Source of the DNA: a virus
Virus record (IMG/VR): IMGVR_UViG_3300003873_000622
Span: 1-20,853 of that record
Direction: 5' to 3' (one strand)
Length of the DNA: 20,853 bases
Shown here: positions 4,963 through 12,074 of the stretch, one piece after another
How the letters are laid out: each line of letters starts with the position of its first letter
Position numbering within the stretch: the first letter of the stretch is position 1
Program-made: the position numbers and the translations under genes
Notes under the pieces: model-generated
What the model was told of the DNA's origin: nothing
Databases searched by the model: none
What the model saw: only the letters and a program-made list of their open reading frames with translations

Positions 4963-6840
4963 AGAATTTGTTTTTTCATAGATATCTATGAACTCTTTGT
5001 GGTATTCTTTTGCTTGCTCTAACATCATGTTGTAGCTGAGAAAATACATATTGTCTTTTTTAAGACCATCTAATCGTGTTCTTACATACTTGTCATTTTT
5101 AAGTTCTTTACCTACTATATAGGTTTTTACATACTTAAACTTACTTCTATCGGAATTGTTTTCATCAAGATTTGCCTGTATAAAGACATGATAATCTTGC
5201 ATCTGATCTAACTCCTCTTTGCCTATCTTTTTTTGTGAACGCTTAATCTCTATAATATAAAGAGTATCTCCAAATCCTCTACACATAAAATCGAGTCTTC
5301 TACTATCAATATCTAGAGCACTGTCATCAAACTCATCATTAAGTAGTTTTTCGTAAGTGTCTTCTTCGCTAAAAGAGGCTATTCGAGGTTCTAGTATCCA
5401 TGGAAACTTGCTTAAAAAACTATGCATAGTCTCTACACTTTTTTTGGCAACTTCAAGTGTATTGTTTTTTATGAGTGTTTCAAACTTCTGTATCGTCTCA
5501 ACTCTTCCAAGTGAGAGTCTGTAATGCTCTTTTGCTTCTATAACTTCCCAATCTTTTAATAGTTTTAAAAGTTCTTCAGACTCTACGTCTTCATCCATAC
5601 TGCTTGCAAAATCTTGAAATACCTGAAACTCAAAAGCTCCTTCTACATACCCTAAGAGGTCTTTTGTTTTTGAAACTTCAAGATTTGAAGATATAACTAT
5701 GTCTGTTATTTTTTTTGCTAGCTTTTTATCTTGAGAACTCTGAAGAGAGCTTTCGTACCAAGATGTATTGATTCCGTATGTTCCTTTTAGTTCACTCTCT
5801 CTAGCTTCTACTCTTAACTCTCTCCACTTTTTACCAACTTTGTTGATGATTTCGTTAAGATGGCTTCTAAGTATAGTTGCTTCATTGTTATCCCAGATGA
5901 GAGAGTTTCTTGCAGTAGATATATAATCTTGTGAATTGTCTTCATCCATATAGTCTATCTGTATCGATCCGCTCATATAGGAAAAAGCGTGAGAATTGCT
6001 AAGTTTTACATCATAAAATTCTGGGTTGTTGGCTAATTTTCCACGTACATAAAGAGTGATACCTTTGAAAACTTCTTTTATAGTATCGTGTGTTGTTATG
6101 ATACGACCTGTGATGCTTTTTTGCTCAAAGTAAGTTTTTGTGCTTGCATGAACACCTAATGATTCCAGATCATCTGGAATATTCCATGCAAACTGCATAT
6201 TTTCTTCTATGAGGTTTGTTTTGTTTTGGAGTGTAAGTTCTGTTTTTGTTGTCCCATCAGTAATAGTACATAAAAAATTTTCATCAAAGATATTTAGCCT
6301 TGTAAGAAGTGAGTTTGCAGTAGATTTTATGTTGACTTGTGTTGTTCTTGTAAGGTCTTTCAAAATAATTTTAGTGTAGGGAGCCACATCTGTCTCTTTG
6401 TTGTCCATATCTGCTTTAAGTGTTAGTGGTTTATCATCTGTACGATTTATAAGTGTGTCATAGTTCATGGTAAATGCGTTTATTTTTCCACCTTTACAAC
6501 TCTCGACATATATCTCTTTGCATATGCCAAAAACTGAGAGTTTTCCTATTCCTTTTTTCCCAGTTACTTTTCTTTTATATTTTTGTGAAGTTGAACCTTC
6601 TGTTTTTCGCTTGTTTCTTCCTATATTTAAAAAATCTTTGTTTAGTTCTTCTGCACTCATTCCATGCCCATCATCAAGTATTTCAATAGATTTGTTTTCT
6701 TGATCTACTGTTATGATGACATGTGATGCATCTGCATCGTAAGAATTTGTGATGAGTTCTGCAAGGACAGGTGGCAAAGTACTGTACATACTTAATCCTA
6801 GATGTTTTATGACTATTGGGCTAAACTTTATTTCAAACAT
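4948..6840 (-). CDS. GHKL (MORC-like) ATPase fused to Shedu/DUF4263-like PD-(D/E)xK nuclease
   Basis: 630 aa. The N-terminal GHKL ATPase shows the N box (LAELITNSYDADAS, E28/N32/D35), the D-x-G-x-G motif (DDGHGMS, D57-G60) and the G-x-G-K-L-S lid motif (KKGIGKLS, 95-102). A transducer-like region follows (to about 340), then a helical linker. The C-terminus (about 470-600) has FPWIL (479-483), RLDF with D517, and IIEIK with E531/K533: the D...E-x-K core of a PD-(D/E)xK nuclease in the arrangement of DUF4263/Shedu proteins. MORC-like GHKL ATPases are known next to methyltransferases in bacterial restriction systems. I infer an ATP-gated endonuclease paired with the convergent C5 methyltransferase. 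SD GGAGAA 8 nt before ATG, own promoter. Length and all key residues are intact, so it is probably active. Confidence 0.8.
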   Translation of the reverse strand: MFEIKFSPIVIKHLGLSMYSTLPPVLAELITNSYDADASHVIITVDQENKSIEILDDGHGMSAEELNKDFLNIGRNKRKTEGSTSQKYKRKVTGKKGIGKLSVFGICKEIYVESCKGGKINAFTMNYDTLINRTDDKPLTLKADMDNKETDVAPYTKIILKDLTRTTQVNIKSTANSLLTRLNIFDENFLCTITDGTTKTELTLQNKTNLIEENMQFAWNIPDDLESLGVHASTKTYFEQKSITGRIITTHDTIKEVFKGITLYVRGKLANNPEFYDVKLSNSHAFSYMSGSIQIDYMDEDNSQDYISTARNSLIWDNNEATILRSHLNEIINKVGKKWRELRVEARESELKGTYGINTSWYESSLQSSQDKKLAKKITDIVISSNLEVSKTKDLLGYVEGAFEFQVFQDFASSMDEDVESEELLKLLKDWEVIEAKEHYRLSLGRVETIQKFETLIKNNTLEVAKKSVETMHSFLSKFPWILEPRIASFSEEDTYEKLLNDEFDDSALDIDSRRLDFMCRGFGDTLYIIEIKRSQKKIGKEELDQMQDYHVFIQANLDENNSDRSKFKYVKTYIVGKELKNDKYVRTRLDGLKKDNMYFLSYNMMLEQAKEYHKEFIDIYEKTNSLSSS

Positions 6841-6875
6841 ACTATATTGTTCTCCAAAATTTTAAATACTTTATA

Positions 6876-6881
6876 ATTATA
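6876..6881 (-). promoter_or_regulatory. -10 box for the GHKL-nuclease gene
   Basis: On the minus strand CATTATAATTAT gives TATAAT, about 35 nt before the ATG, followed by a GGAGAA SD. No GATWC-N5-GWATC operator is seen near it, unlike the methyltransferase promoter. Confidence 0.5.
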
Positions 6882-6925
6882 ATGGGTTTAGTAGTGTAAA
6901 GTTCTGTAGTGTCAAGATATTGCAT

Positions 6926-7501
6926 CTACAAATCCGCAAGTATCTTGATGGCTCTTGCACACTTTACATCATCTTTTTCCCTTATAAGCGGCGTGTAGTT
7001 GCTGTTAAACGGCATAAGTGTTACAAGGTTTGTGTTTTCATCTACAAGATACTTCTTTATGCCGCTTTCGCCATCTATGGTGGTGTAGTGGACTATGTCA
7101 CCGTTATTTATCTCCATCTCTCTGTCACAGATGATGATGTCGCCGTGCTTTATCTTTGGCAGCATACTATCTCCATCTGCTTTTACTGCATAGGCACCAT
7201 CGCGCGCATAGTTTTCTGGTACTGGTATATGTTCTATGGCATCAGGGTAGGCGATGTTTGGAACGCCGCAAGAGGCTACGCCTATAAGCGGGACTGTTTT
7301 TACTGCTATCTCTTCCCCGAAGAGTTCGCCTACATGTACATTTAATATTTCAGCAATTTTTTTTATTTGTTCATCATCAGGATGTCGCACACCATTTGAC
7401 CAATTTGTGACAGCACCTCTTGTTACTCCAATTTGTTCAGCAATGCTTTTTGCTGTAAACCCTTTTTTTTTCATAATTTTTTTAAAATTCTTAGCGAACA
7501 T
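6926..7501 (-). CDS. S24-family (LexA/CI-like) phage repressor
   Basis: 191 aa. N-terminal XRE helix-turn-helix (about 5-60: TAKSIAEQIGVTRGAVTNWSNG), then a peptidase S24 domain. Cleavage site C78-G79 (ASCGVPN; a Cys-Gly scissile bond as in UmuD), catalytic Ser112 (GDSMLP) and Lys149/150 (GIKKYL). It should bind operators as a dimer and cut itself when RecA is activated, making the prophage SOS-inducible. SD AAAGGA precedes ATG 7499-7501. It is divergent from the Cro-position gene, with three operators between. Two more operators upstream of the methyltransferase suggest it controls that gene as well. Confidence 0.9.
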   Translation of the reverse strand: MFAKNFKKIMKKKGFTAKSIAEQIGVTRGAVTNWSNGVRHPDDEQIKKIAEILNVHVGELFGEEIAVKTVPLIGVASCGVPNIAYPDAIEHIPVPENYARDGAYAVKADGDSMLPKIKHGDIIICDREMEINNGDIVHYTTIDGESGIKKYLVDENTNLVTLMPFNSNYTPLIREKDDVKCARAIKILADL

Positions 7502-7515
7502 ATAATTCCTTTATA

Positions 7516-7530
7516 GATACATATTGTATC
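7516..7530. promoter_or_regulatory. repressor operator O1
   Basis: GATACATATTGTATC: palindrome with a 3-bp centre. It overlaps the likely -10 (TACAAT on the minus strand) of the repressor gene, so it is placed for autoregulation. Confidence 0.75.
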
Positions 7531-7539
7531 AATAACTAA

Positions 7540-7554
7540 GATTCAAAAAGAATC
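7540..7554. promoter_or_regulatory. repressor operator O2
   Basis: GATTCAAAAAGAATC: perfect half-sites GATTC/GAATC. Centre is 24 bp from O1. Confidence 0.75.
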
Positions 7555-7573
7555 ACTTTAATGAACTATTAAG

Positions 7574-7588
7574 GATTCGTTATGTATC
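7574..7588. promoter_or_regulatory. repressor operator O3
   Basis: GATTCGTTATGTATC: fits GATWC-N5-GWATC. It overlaps the start codon (7582) of the Cro-position gene; centre is 34 bp from O2. Confidence 0.65.
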
Positions 7589-7815
7589 ATTCACTTATGG
7601 AACGAGAAAAATTAAAAAATATACTTCTTAAATACTATACAAACCCTGCGTCAAACCACATTTTAAGAGGTATTCGCAAACCATCGTATGAAAATATGTT
7701 GCATATGCACAAACAAGATAGTGTACCGTTTGAGATTTGGCAAGATATTAAATCCTATTTACAAGAGAATGATACGAATAAATCTACTACAAATACAAAT
7801 AAGGATGTAGCATAA
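7582..7815 (+). CDS. Cro-position small protein, 77 aa
   Basis: First gene of the rightward operon, divergent from the repressor. ATG 7582 follows AAGGA at 6 nt. The protein is Lys/Asn-rich, with possible helices (LMEREKLKNILLKYYT; PFEIWQDIKSYLQEND) and a polar Ser/Thr/Asn C-tail. A helix-turn-helix with alternation like ILRGIRKPSYENMLHMHKQDSVPFEIW is plausible for a Cro-like repressor but not diagnostic. Position and operator O3 over its start are the main evidence. Its TAA overlaps the next ATG (TAATG). Confidence 0.65.
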   Translation: MYHSLMEREKLKNILLKYYTNPASNHILRGIRKPSYENMLHMHKQDSVPFEIWQDIKSYLQENDTNKSTTNTNKDVA

Positions 7816-8312
7816 TGAAAGAGTACACACATAACAAAAGACCAAAAGAGCCAAAGTTATGCACTATGATCCGCAGGAGCATAACATTAAACCGTAAAGA
7901 ATTGGGACTTAGCTTTGAAGATGTTGCAAATGAACTCGGGCTGAGTGAGGGAACACTCTCAAACAAGTTAAAACCGGCAAAAGCTGAGAACGATATGACG
8001 CTCAGTGAGTTTATACACTTCATGGAACTTACAAATGACTTCTCAGCTTTTGAATACATTGCAGATCTGTTTGATAAAGTAGTTGTAGATAAAAGCATCG
8101 ATAAGGCAAATGTCTCAGACATCAATTTGCTTGTAGATATAGCAAATATGGAAAATTCTGATGTATTTCGTGTTGTTAAAGAGTCAATAGCTGACAAAGT
8201 GATAACACAAGAGGAACAAGAAGCGATACTCAAAGAGATCGAAGAGGCACAAAAAGCAAATGCACAGTTAAAAGACCTGGTGCTGCATTTGGCAACTCAA
8301 GAAGAGAAATAG
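7815..8312 (+). CDS. phage CII-family (Phage_CP76-like) regulator
   Basis: 165 aa. The segment VANELGLSEGTLSNKLKPAK followed by LTLSEFIHF-like MTLSEFIHFMELTNDFSAFE matches the Phage_CP76 family: HTH, 'KLNP' turn, then the 'leEa...tgd' helix (about 38-80). The C-terminal half is helical and ends in a Glu/Lys-rich stretch. CII-type proteins activate lysogeny promoters early after infection. Start overlaps the stop of the Cro-position gene. The 3' end overlaps the convergent minus-strand ORF at 8297 by 16 nt. Confidence 0.75.
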   Translation: MKEYTHNKRPKEPKLCTMIRRSITLNRKELGLSFEDVANELGLSEGTLSNKLKPAKAENDMTLSEFIHFMELTNDFSAFEYIADLFDKVVVDKSIDKANVSDINLLVDIANMENSDVFRVVKESIADKVITQEEQEAILKEIEEAQKANAQLKDLVLHLATQEEK

Positions 8313-8542
8313 GGTGGGTAAAAGATTTTGAAAAATTGTCTGAAGCTCTTGTTAGCTCGAACAGCCCAAACTACGAAGGGTGAACTTGCAATAATTGCAA
8401 CAACTGTTGGTATGTTTAAGATGGTTGTGATAAAGATGAAGATCATTAGTATTATGATTGTTATGATGTTATCTATGATATTTAATAAAATAGGATTTAT
8501 TTTATTTGATATATTTATTGTTTCTTTTTTGCCTCTTTTCAT
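8297..8542 (-). CDS. small two-TM membrane protein, 81 aa
   Basis: Basic N-terminus (MKRGKKE), two hydrophobic helices (about 18-41 and 44-63), basic/aromatic tail. Its ATG overlaps the stop of the upstream minus-strand ORF (ATGA, 8539-8542), with AAAAGG 7 nt before it. It ends inside the last codons of the CII-family gene. No family recognised. A 146-codon plus-strand ORF (8328-8768, TTG start) runs through the same DNA; I prefer the minus strand because of ATG starts, SDs, the coupling overlap and an upstream promoter, but the choice is not certain. Confidence 0.5.
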   Translation of the reverse strand: MKRGKKETINISNKINPILLNIIDNIITIIILMIFIFITTILNIPTVVAIIASSPFVVWAVRANKSFRQFFKIFYPPYFSS

Positions 8543-8784
8543 CCTTGCACCTTTTCATTTTTATGATTTTTTGTTTTGTTTTGTTTTCGGTTTTGTGCTT
8601 GCATCATCTGGAGCCTGGTCTTATAGATGGTCGATTTCTTCCAACACTTACGAAGCATATCGTCTTGTTTTGCAATCTTCTTATCGGCTTTTGAAAGAAG
8701 GTAAATATAGTAAGGTAAAATCAAAACTGGGGAAGATTGAACAGTCTTTAAGGCTACATCTAAAATAAGAGAAGTAATATCCAT
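8539..8784 (-). CDS. small membrane-anchored basic protein, 81 aa
   Basis: N-terminal hydrophobic segment (about 14-31, TVQSSPVLILPYYIYLLS) followed by a Lys/Gln/Asn-rich cytoplasmic-type tail (KADKKIAKQDDMLRKCWKK...). SD AAAAGG lies 9 nt before ATG 8782-8784. The layout (one TM plus coiled, basic tail) recalls spanin or holin-associated proteins, but no motif supports that. It is coupled to the two-TM protein by an ATGA overlap, so the two may act together in the membrane. Confidence 0.5.
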   Translation of the reverse strand: MDITSLILDVALKTVQSSPVLILPYYIYLLSKADKKIAKQDDMLRKCWKKSTIYKTRLQMMQAQNRKQNKTKNHKNEKVQG

Positions 8785-8919
8785 TTTATAAAGCCTTTTC
8801 TTTGGAATTGGTTTTTAGAGTGGATAAGTAGCTAAATCTTGGCGGATGGAAGCTACTTACCCGTTTATAGTCGCACAAAGGCGAACTGTGATTATATCAC
8901 AGATGTTTTTGTGCTTGAA
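8785..8919 (-). promoter_or_regulatory. minus-strand promoter and structured leader for the 8539/8297 genes
   Basis: On the minus strand: TTCAAG (8914-8919), 17-nt spacer, TATAAT (8891-8896) in the context TGTGATATAAT. The box is inside the palindrome CTGTGATTATATCACAG (8886-8902). The roughly 100-nt leader can form a 9-bp hairpin, TAAGTAGCT (8825-8833) with AGCTACTTA (8851-8859), before the AAAAGG SD. The palindrome resembles a TGTGA/TCACA regulator site over the -10. Confidence 0.45.
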
Positions 8920-8934
8920 AAAATATCTTTTGTT

Positions 8935-8999
8935 GTGCCTGTTAGCTATATTTTGCGCAATTTCCTGTTTACCTTTTTACTTTGAGAGTTAGCAGGCAC
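8935..8999 (+). promoter_or_regulatory. long-range inverted repeat upstream of the winged-helix gene
   Basis: GTGCCTGTTAGCT (8935-8947) can pair with AGTTAGCAGGCAC (8987-8999) over 13 continuous positions, two of them G-U. The 39-nt loop includes a C/T-rich stretch. The G-U pairs suggest folding as RNA in the leader of the 9030 gene, though a DNA site is not excluded. Confidence 0.4.
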
Positions 9000-9029
9000 T
9001 ACAAAGGCTCAAATATTATAGGAAATGAT

Positions 9030-9284
9030 ATGTCAAGAGCATTAAGAACATCAAAACATCGTGGTATGGTTCAGATTGTACTCGAACATCTCCAAGATGG
9101 TAAAAGTATAACAGCTTATGAAGCGGTAGATTTGTGGGGTGAGTTAAATGTACGTAATAAGATCAGTGAACTGCGTCGCCGTGGATGGCAGATACATTCC
9201 CAAGAAATTCCTTCTCCAAATGGCGGTAAATTTAAAAAATATTATTTGAATATGGAACATCCGCGAGGTGGCGAAGATGAGTAA
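9030..9284 (+). CDS. winged-helix DNA-binding protein (HTH_39-like)
   Basis: From ATG 9030 (SD AGGA at 6-7 nt) the protein has 84 aa. An earlier TTG at 8982 lies in the hairpin arm and is unlikely. The pattern MVQIVLEHLQDGKSITAYEAVDLWGELNVRNKISELRRRGWQI followed by GGKFKKYYL fits the small phage helix-turn-helix family in which 'IT..EA' and 'ISELRRRG' are conserved. It binds DNA, probably in replication or early control. Its stop overlaps the helicase start. Confidence 0.75.
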   Translation: MSRALRTSKHRGMVQIVLEHLQDGKSITAYEAVDLWGELNVRNKISELRRRGWQIHSQEIPSPNGGKFKKYYLNMEHPRGGEDE

Positions 9285-10521
9285 TGTGAATTATTATAAC
9301 ACTGCTTTTGAAAAGACAGTCCTCTCCTCACTTATTTTTCAACCAGAGCTTATAGAGCGTTATGGTCACTCTCTTAAATATGAAGACTTTTACCTTCCTG
9401 CGTTTGCAAATATCTTTAAAACAATCATGGAACTTGAAGCTACCGGCAAACCGATAGATGAAGAGTTCATAAAAGGGCGTATGCTTATACACAAGACGTT
9501 TGATGAAGTTGCACTCTTGGATGTACTTATGGCAAACCCTATGCACCATCTTGATCCATACATAGAAGAGGTAAAAAAGCTTGCACAGTTTCGCGCACTT
9601 CACAATCTAGGTATTCATCTTGTTAATGAAGAGTTTAATGAAGTTACAGAAGCTATAAATTATGCAGAAACGACAATAAAAGATATTATAAATATGAATC
9701 TCTTTGCTGATGAGTTTGGCATAATCTCTTTAGTAGATGCACCTGATGGTGAGACAGAGTTTATACTTCAAGAGTGGTTGCCACTTCCTCGTGGAACTGT
9801 GAGTTTAGTCGTTGCACCTGGTGGAACAGGTAAGAGCTGGACAGCATTGCAAATGGCATTGAGACACACAGCCAGTACTGGACTCAAAACTCTAGCATGG
9901 CTCAGTGAAGACCCTATTTATGAGTCCAAACAAAGAGCATCTTCAATTTGTCGTGAGATATTACACACTCCGTTTAATACTATGCGCAATCTAAGAGTAA
10001 TTTCACGCCCTCCGATACAGATGATGAAAAATAAGCAGTTCAATCCCTCTAATTTCTACAAACTCCGTAAAAATCTTGCAGGACATGATCTCATTATCAT
10101 TGACCCACTTTTGGCGTTTTATGGCGGTGATGAGAATGACAATTCACAAGCTAGAGCATTTATGCAACCGTTTATGGATTGGGCGAGAGAAGAGAATATA
10201 TGTATAGTTTTTTTGCATCATTCAAAGAAAAACAGTGATGACAGTGCTAAGGGGAGCGCACGTGGAGCAGGGGCGTTTGTAGATGCTGCAAGAACTGTGT
10301 ACCAGATAGATAAGATATATCACAATAAGCATACAGGAGCACTAGATATGGATAATGTACATATGAGAGAGTTTAGGCTTGCAAAAGATAATTACGGTGT
10401 TATACGGTTCTTAAATGACTTTAAAGTGCAAAGAGAGATAACACCAAAGAAGAGTGCACAAGTAGTTGAATCCTCATATTCTAACTATGTTGAACCTAAA
10501 ATAGAGATGACACTGATATGA
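9277..10521 (+). CDS. replicative helicase/RecA-type ATPase with DnaB-N-like domain
   Basis: From ATG 9277 (SD GAGGTGG) the protein has 414 aa. Residues about 8-100 resemble the DnaB N-terminal helical domain (AFEKTVLSSLIF...LKYEDFYLPAFANIF). About 150-385 is a RepA/AAA_25 RecA-like core: Walker A GGTGKS (182-187), Walker B LIIIDP (272-277) and the IVFLHHSKK sensor segment. It should load at the phage origin as a ring helicase, with the adjacent initiator. The C-terminus ends EPKIEMTLI, a tail nearly repeated in the antirepressor. It starts in the end of the winged-helix gene and overlaps the initiator gene by 4 nt. Confidence 0.8.
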   Translation: MSNVNYYNTAFEKTVLSSLIFQPELIERYGHSLKYEDFYLPAFANIFKTIMELEATGKPIDEEFIKGRMLIHKTFDEVALLDVLMANPMHHLDPYIEEVKKLAQFRALHNLGIHLVNEEFNEVTEAINYAETTIKDIINMNLFADEFGIISLVDAPDGETEFILQEWLPLPRGTVSLVVAPGGTGKSWTALQMALRHTASTGLKTLAWLSEDPIYESKQRASSICREILHTPFNTMRNLRVISRPPIQMMKNKQFNPSNFYKLRKNLAGHDLIIIDPLLAFYGGDENDNSQARAFMQPFMDWAREENICIVFLHHSKKNSDDSAKGSARGAGAFVDAARTVYQIDKIYHNKHTGALDMDNVHMREFRLAKDNYGVIRFLNDFKVQREITPKKSAQVVESSYSNYVEPKIEMTLI

Positions 10522-11339
10522 GAATGAATTATACACTTATGCCTACTGATTATGTAAATCAGTTAAAGTCAGTAGGCAGGCGAAAGAAAGCTCGTGCGTT
10601 TATGGAGTACTTTAACGATATGGAGTGCAATGAAGATAACTCTTATGGCTTTTATGCAAAGAGCTGGGAAGTAAGCAAGAGCACTGCTTATGCTTGGGTC
10701 GATGAGTTTCACAAAGAGTGTGGGTTATTTATCGCTCATTGGGAGTTAAAAAACAAGCGACATTACTCCTATGCAAAAAATACAGCCGAACGACAGCCGA
10801 ACGACAGCCGAACGAAAACAAATGCCACAAAGCCCAATATTACGGAGTTTCAAGAGGTAGGCAAAACGACAGCCGAACGGCAACCGAACAAAGCTCTTAA
10901 TACTTGTATTGTTGTTGGGGGCGGCGATGAAGATAAAACAGAATTTGCAACTGATGGAGAGTTTAATACTTACTACAGTGAGTTGAGATTTATAGCAGGT
11001 AAGTATGCAGGTAAAAAAGATGAAGCTTATAAGAGCTATATAAAAGTCAAAGAGTTTTTAAATATAAAAGTGCTTGTAAAGGCTTATAAAGAGTATGTGA
11101 AGTCTGTGAAAGTTCATAACAATGAGAAAATACAGGGTTTTAAAAAGTTTATAGACGGTGAAATGTACTTAGCATTTCTTCCTAAAAAGATAAAAGTCAT
11201 AAGTGAGTTGGGAGTTTTTGAAGGATACTACGACAGTGAGAGCTTAAAAACATCAGACGGCAAATACTTTGGCATACCACATGGAAAGTATCTTGAGTTT
11301 TTAAGAGATCAAAAAATAGAATTTTTGGAGGTTGCGTGA
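10518..11339 (+). CDS. phage replication initiator-like protein with internal iterons
   Basis: 273 aa in three parts: an N-terminal winged-helix-like DNA-binding domain (about 8-75; YGFYAKSWEVSKSTAYAWVDEFH), a low-complexity linker with repeated T-A-E-R-Q-P-N (about 85-125), and a C-terminal helical domain (about 140-273) that may contact the helicase. The linker is where the gene carries tandem 11-bp repeats. The arrangement, initiator gene containing its own origin between DNA-binding and partner-binding domains, is that of lambda O, although I see no detailed similarity to O. The start overlaps the helicase stop (ATGA). Confidence 0.65.
   Translation: MRMNYTLMPTDYVNQLKSVGRRKKARAFMEYFNDMECNEDNSYGFYAKSWEVSKSTAYAWVDEFHKECGLFIAHWELKNKRHYSYAKNTAERQPNDSRTKTNATKPNITEFQEVGKTTAERQPNKALNTCIVVGGGDEDKTEFATDGEFNTYYSELRFIAGKYAGKKDEAYKSYIKVKEFLNIKVLVKAYKEYVKSVKVHNNEKIQGFKKFIDGEMYLAFLPKKIKVISELGVFEGYYDSESLKTSDGKYFGIPHGKYLEFLRDQKIEFLEVA
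10782..10890 (+). repeat. 11-bp iterons, candidate phage replication origin
   Basis: ACAGCCGAACG occurs three times in perfect tandem (10782-10792, 10793-10803, 10804-10814) and again at 10869-10879, followed by a degenerate copy GCAACCGAACA (10880-10890). The period equals about one helical turn. The repeats lie in the linker-coding part of the initiator gene. Confidence 0.75.
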
Positions 11340-11929
11340 TGATAGTTGAAGTTAAGCTTGAAGGTATTGATGAAGCTCTTGCGGTGTTGAGACCTGGTAT
11401 AGCAAAAAAAACCATGATAAGAACTCTTAATGATATCATGACTAGAAGCACTACTAAAGCTAAAAGAAAAGTACGTGAGAGATATAACATTAAGGCTAAA
11501 CAGCTTAATCGTTATGTCAAAGCAGGAAAGGCGGATGGAACTGACTTAGAAGCAAAACTAAGTGTTATGAGCCGTGATGTTTCCCTCTTCCATTTTATAA
11601 ACAGAAGTAGCATAAGTAGCTCTTTAAAGTCTAAACGCAAAGGAAGAAGACCTATTAAAGTTAAAGTCCTTAAGCAAGGGGGAACACATGTGTTAAGACA
11701 TGCATTCTTGATGATAGATAAGCAGGGTGACATCGGTATATTTGAAAGAGTTGTTGGTGTTAAGAGCGATAAGACAGGTAAAGATAAAATTATAAGACTA
11801 AACACAACAGGACCAGCAAAGATGTTTGACAAAGCAGGAGTACCTGAGATGCAGAAGTATGTCGATGACAATACAGGTAGAATCTTCAAGCAGAACTTCG
11901 ATTACTACATAGGCAAAGCAGATGTTTAA
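11339..11929 (+). CDS. minor tail protein Z-like (GPZ family)
   Basis: From ATG 11339 (SD GGAGG at 7 nt) the protein has 196 aa. The N-terminal half, MIRTLNDIMTRSTTKAKRKV followed by RERYNIKAKQLNRYVK, matches the prophage minor tail protein Z family, which is involved in tail completion. A lysine/arginine-rich middle (SLKSKRKGRRPIKVKVLKQ) and a C-terminal helix follow. Its place between replication and terminase genes, far from other tail genes, is unusual. Its stop is followed by a 145-nt gap. Confidence 0.75.
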   Translation: MIVEVKLEGIDEALAVLRPGIAKKTMIRTLNDIMTRSTTKAKRKVRERYNIKAKQLNRYVKAGKADGTDLEAKLSVMSRDVSLFHFINRSSISSSLKSKRKGRRPIKVKVLKQGGTHVLRHAFLMIDKQGDIGIFERVVGVKSDKTGKDKIIRLNTTGPAKMFDKAGVPEMQKYVDDNTGRIFKQNFDYYIGKADV

Positions 11930-12074
11930 GGTACTCTGTGGCATAAATAGTTATACGGGGCTACGTACTCGCAGAAATCGTGTGGTTTTTTGGGTTTCAA
12001 CTTGCTTTACTTTATATTTTAAAATGTTCTGTAAACTTCTTATTTTAGGGGTTTGTAGAGGATTGTGGTTATAG
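11922..12074 (+). CDS. possible 50-aa ORF filling the gap before terminase small subunit
   Basis: ATG 11922 overlaps the end of the GPZ gene and the frame runs to TAG 12072-12074, directly abutting the next ATG at 12075. The peptide (MFKVLCGINSYTGL..., then Cys/Phe/Leu-rich) looks unlike a conserved protein, and only AGG at 8 nt serves as SD. The exact fit to the gap is the only support. Otherwise the gap holds AT-rich DNA with a weak possible promoter (TAAAAT near 12018) and no clear terminator. Confidence 0.25.
   Translation: MFKVLCGINSYTGLRTRRNRVVFWVSTCFTLYFKMFCKLLILGVCRGLWL

Noticed and set aside
6920-7345. 141-codon plus-strand ORF
   Set aside because: Tyr/Cys/Phe-rich antisense shadow of the clearly recognised S24 repressor.
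8328-8768. 146-codon plus-strand ORF with TM-like segments
   Set aside because: Needs a TTG start with a poor SD; very Phe-rich where the minus strand is Lys/Asn-rich. The minus-strand pair has ATGs, SDs, ATGA coupling and a promoter. Not fully excluded.
10782-10890. CRISPR-like array
   Set aside because: Repeats are 11 bp in direct tandem without spacers and lie inside an initiator gene; they are iterons.
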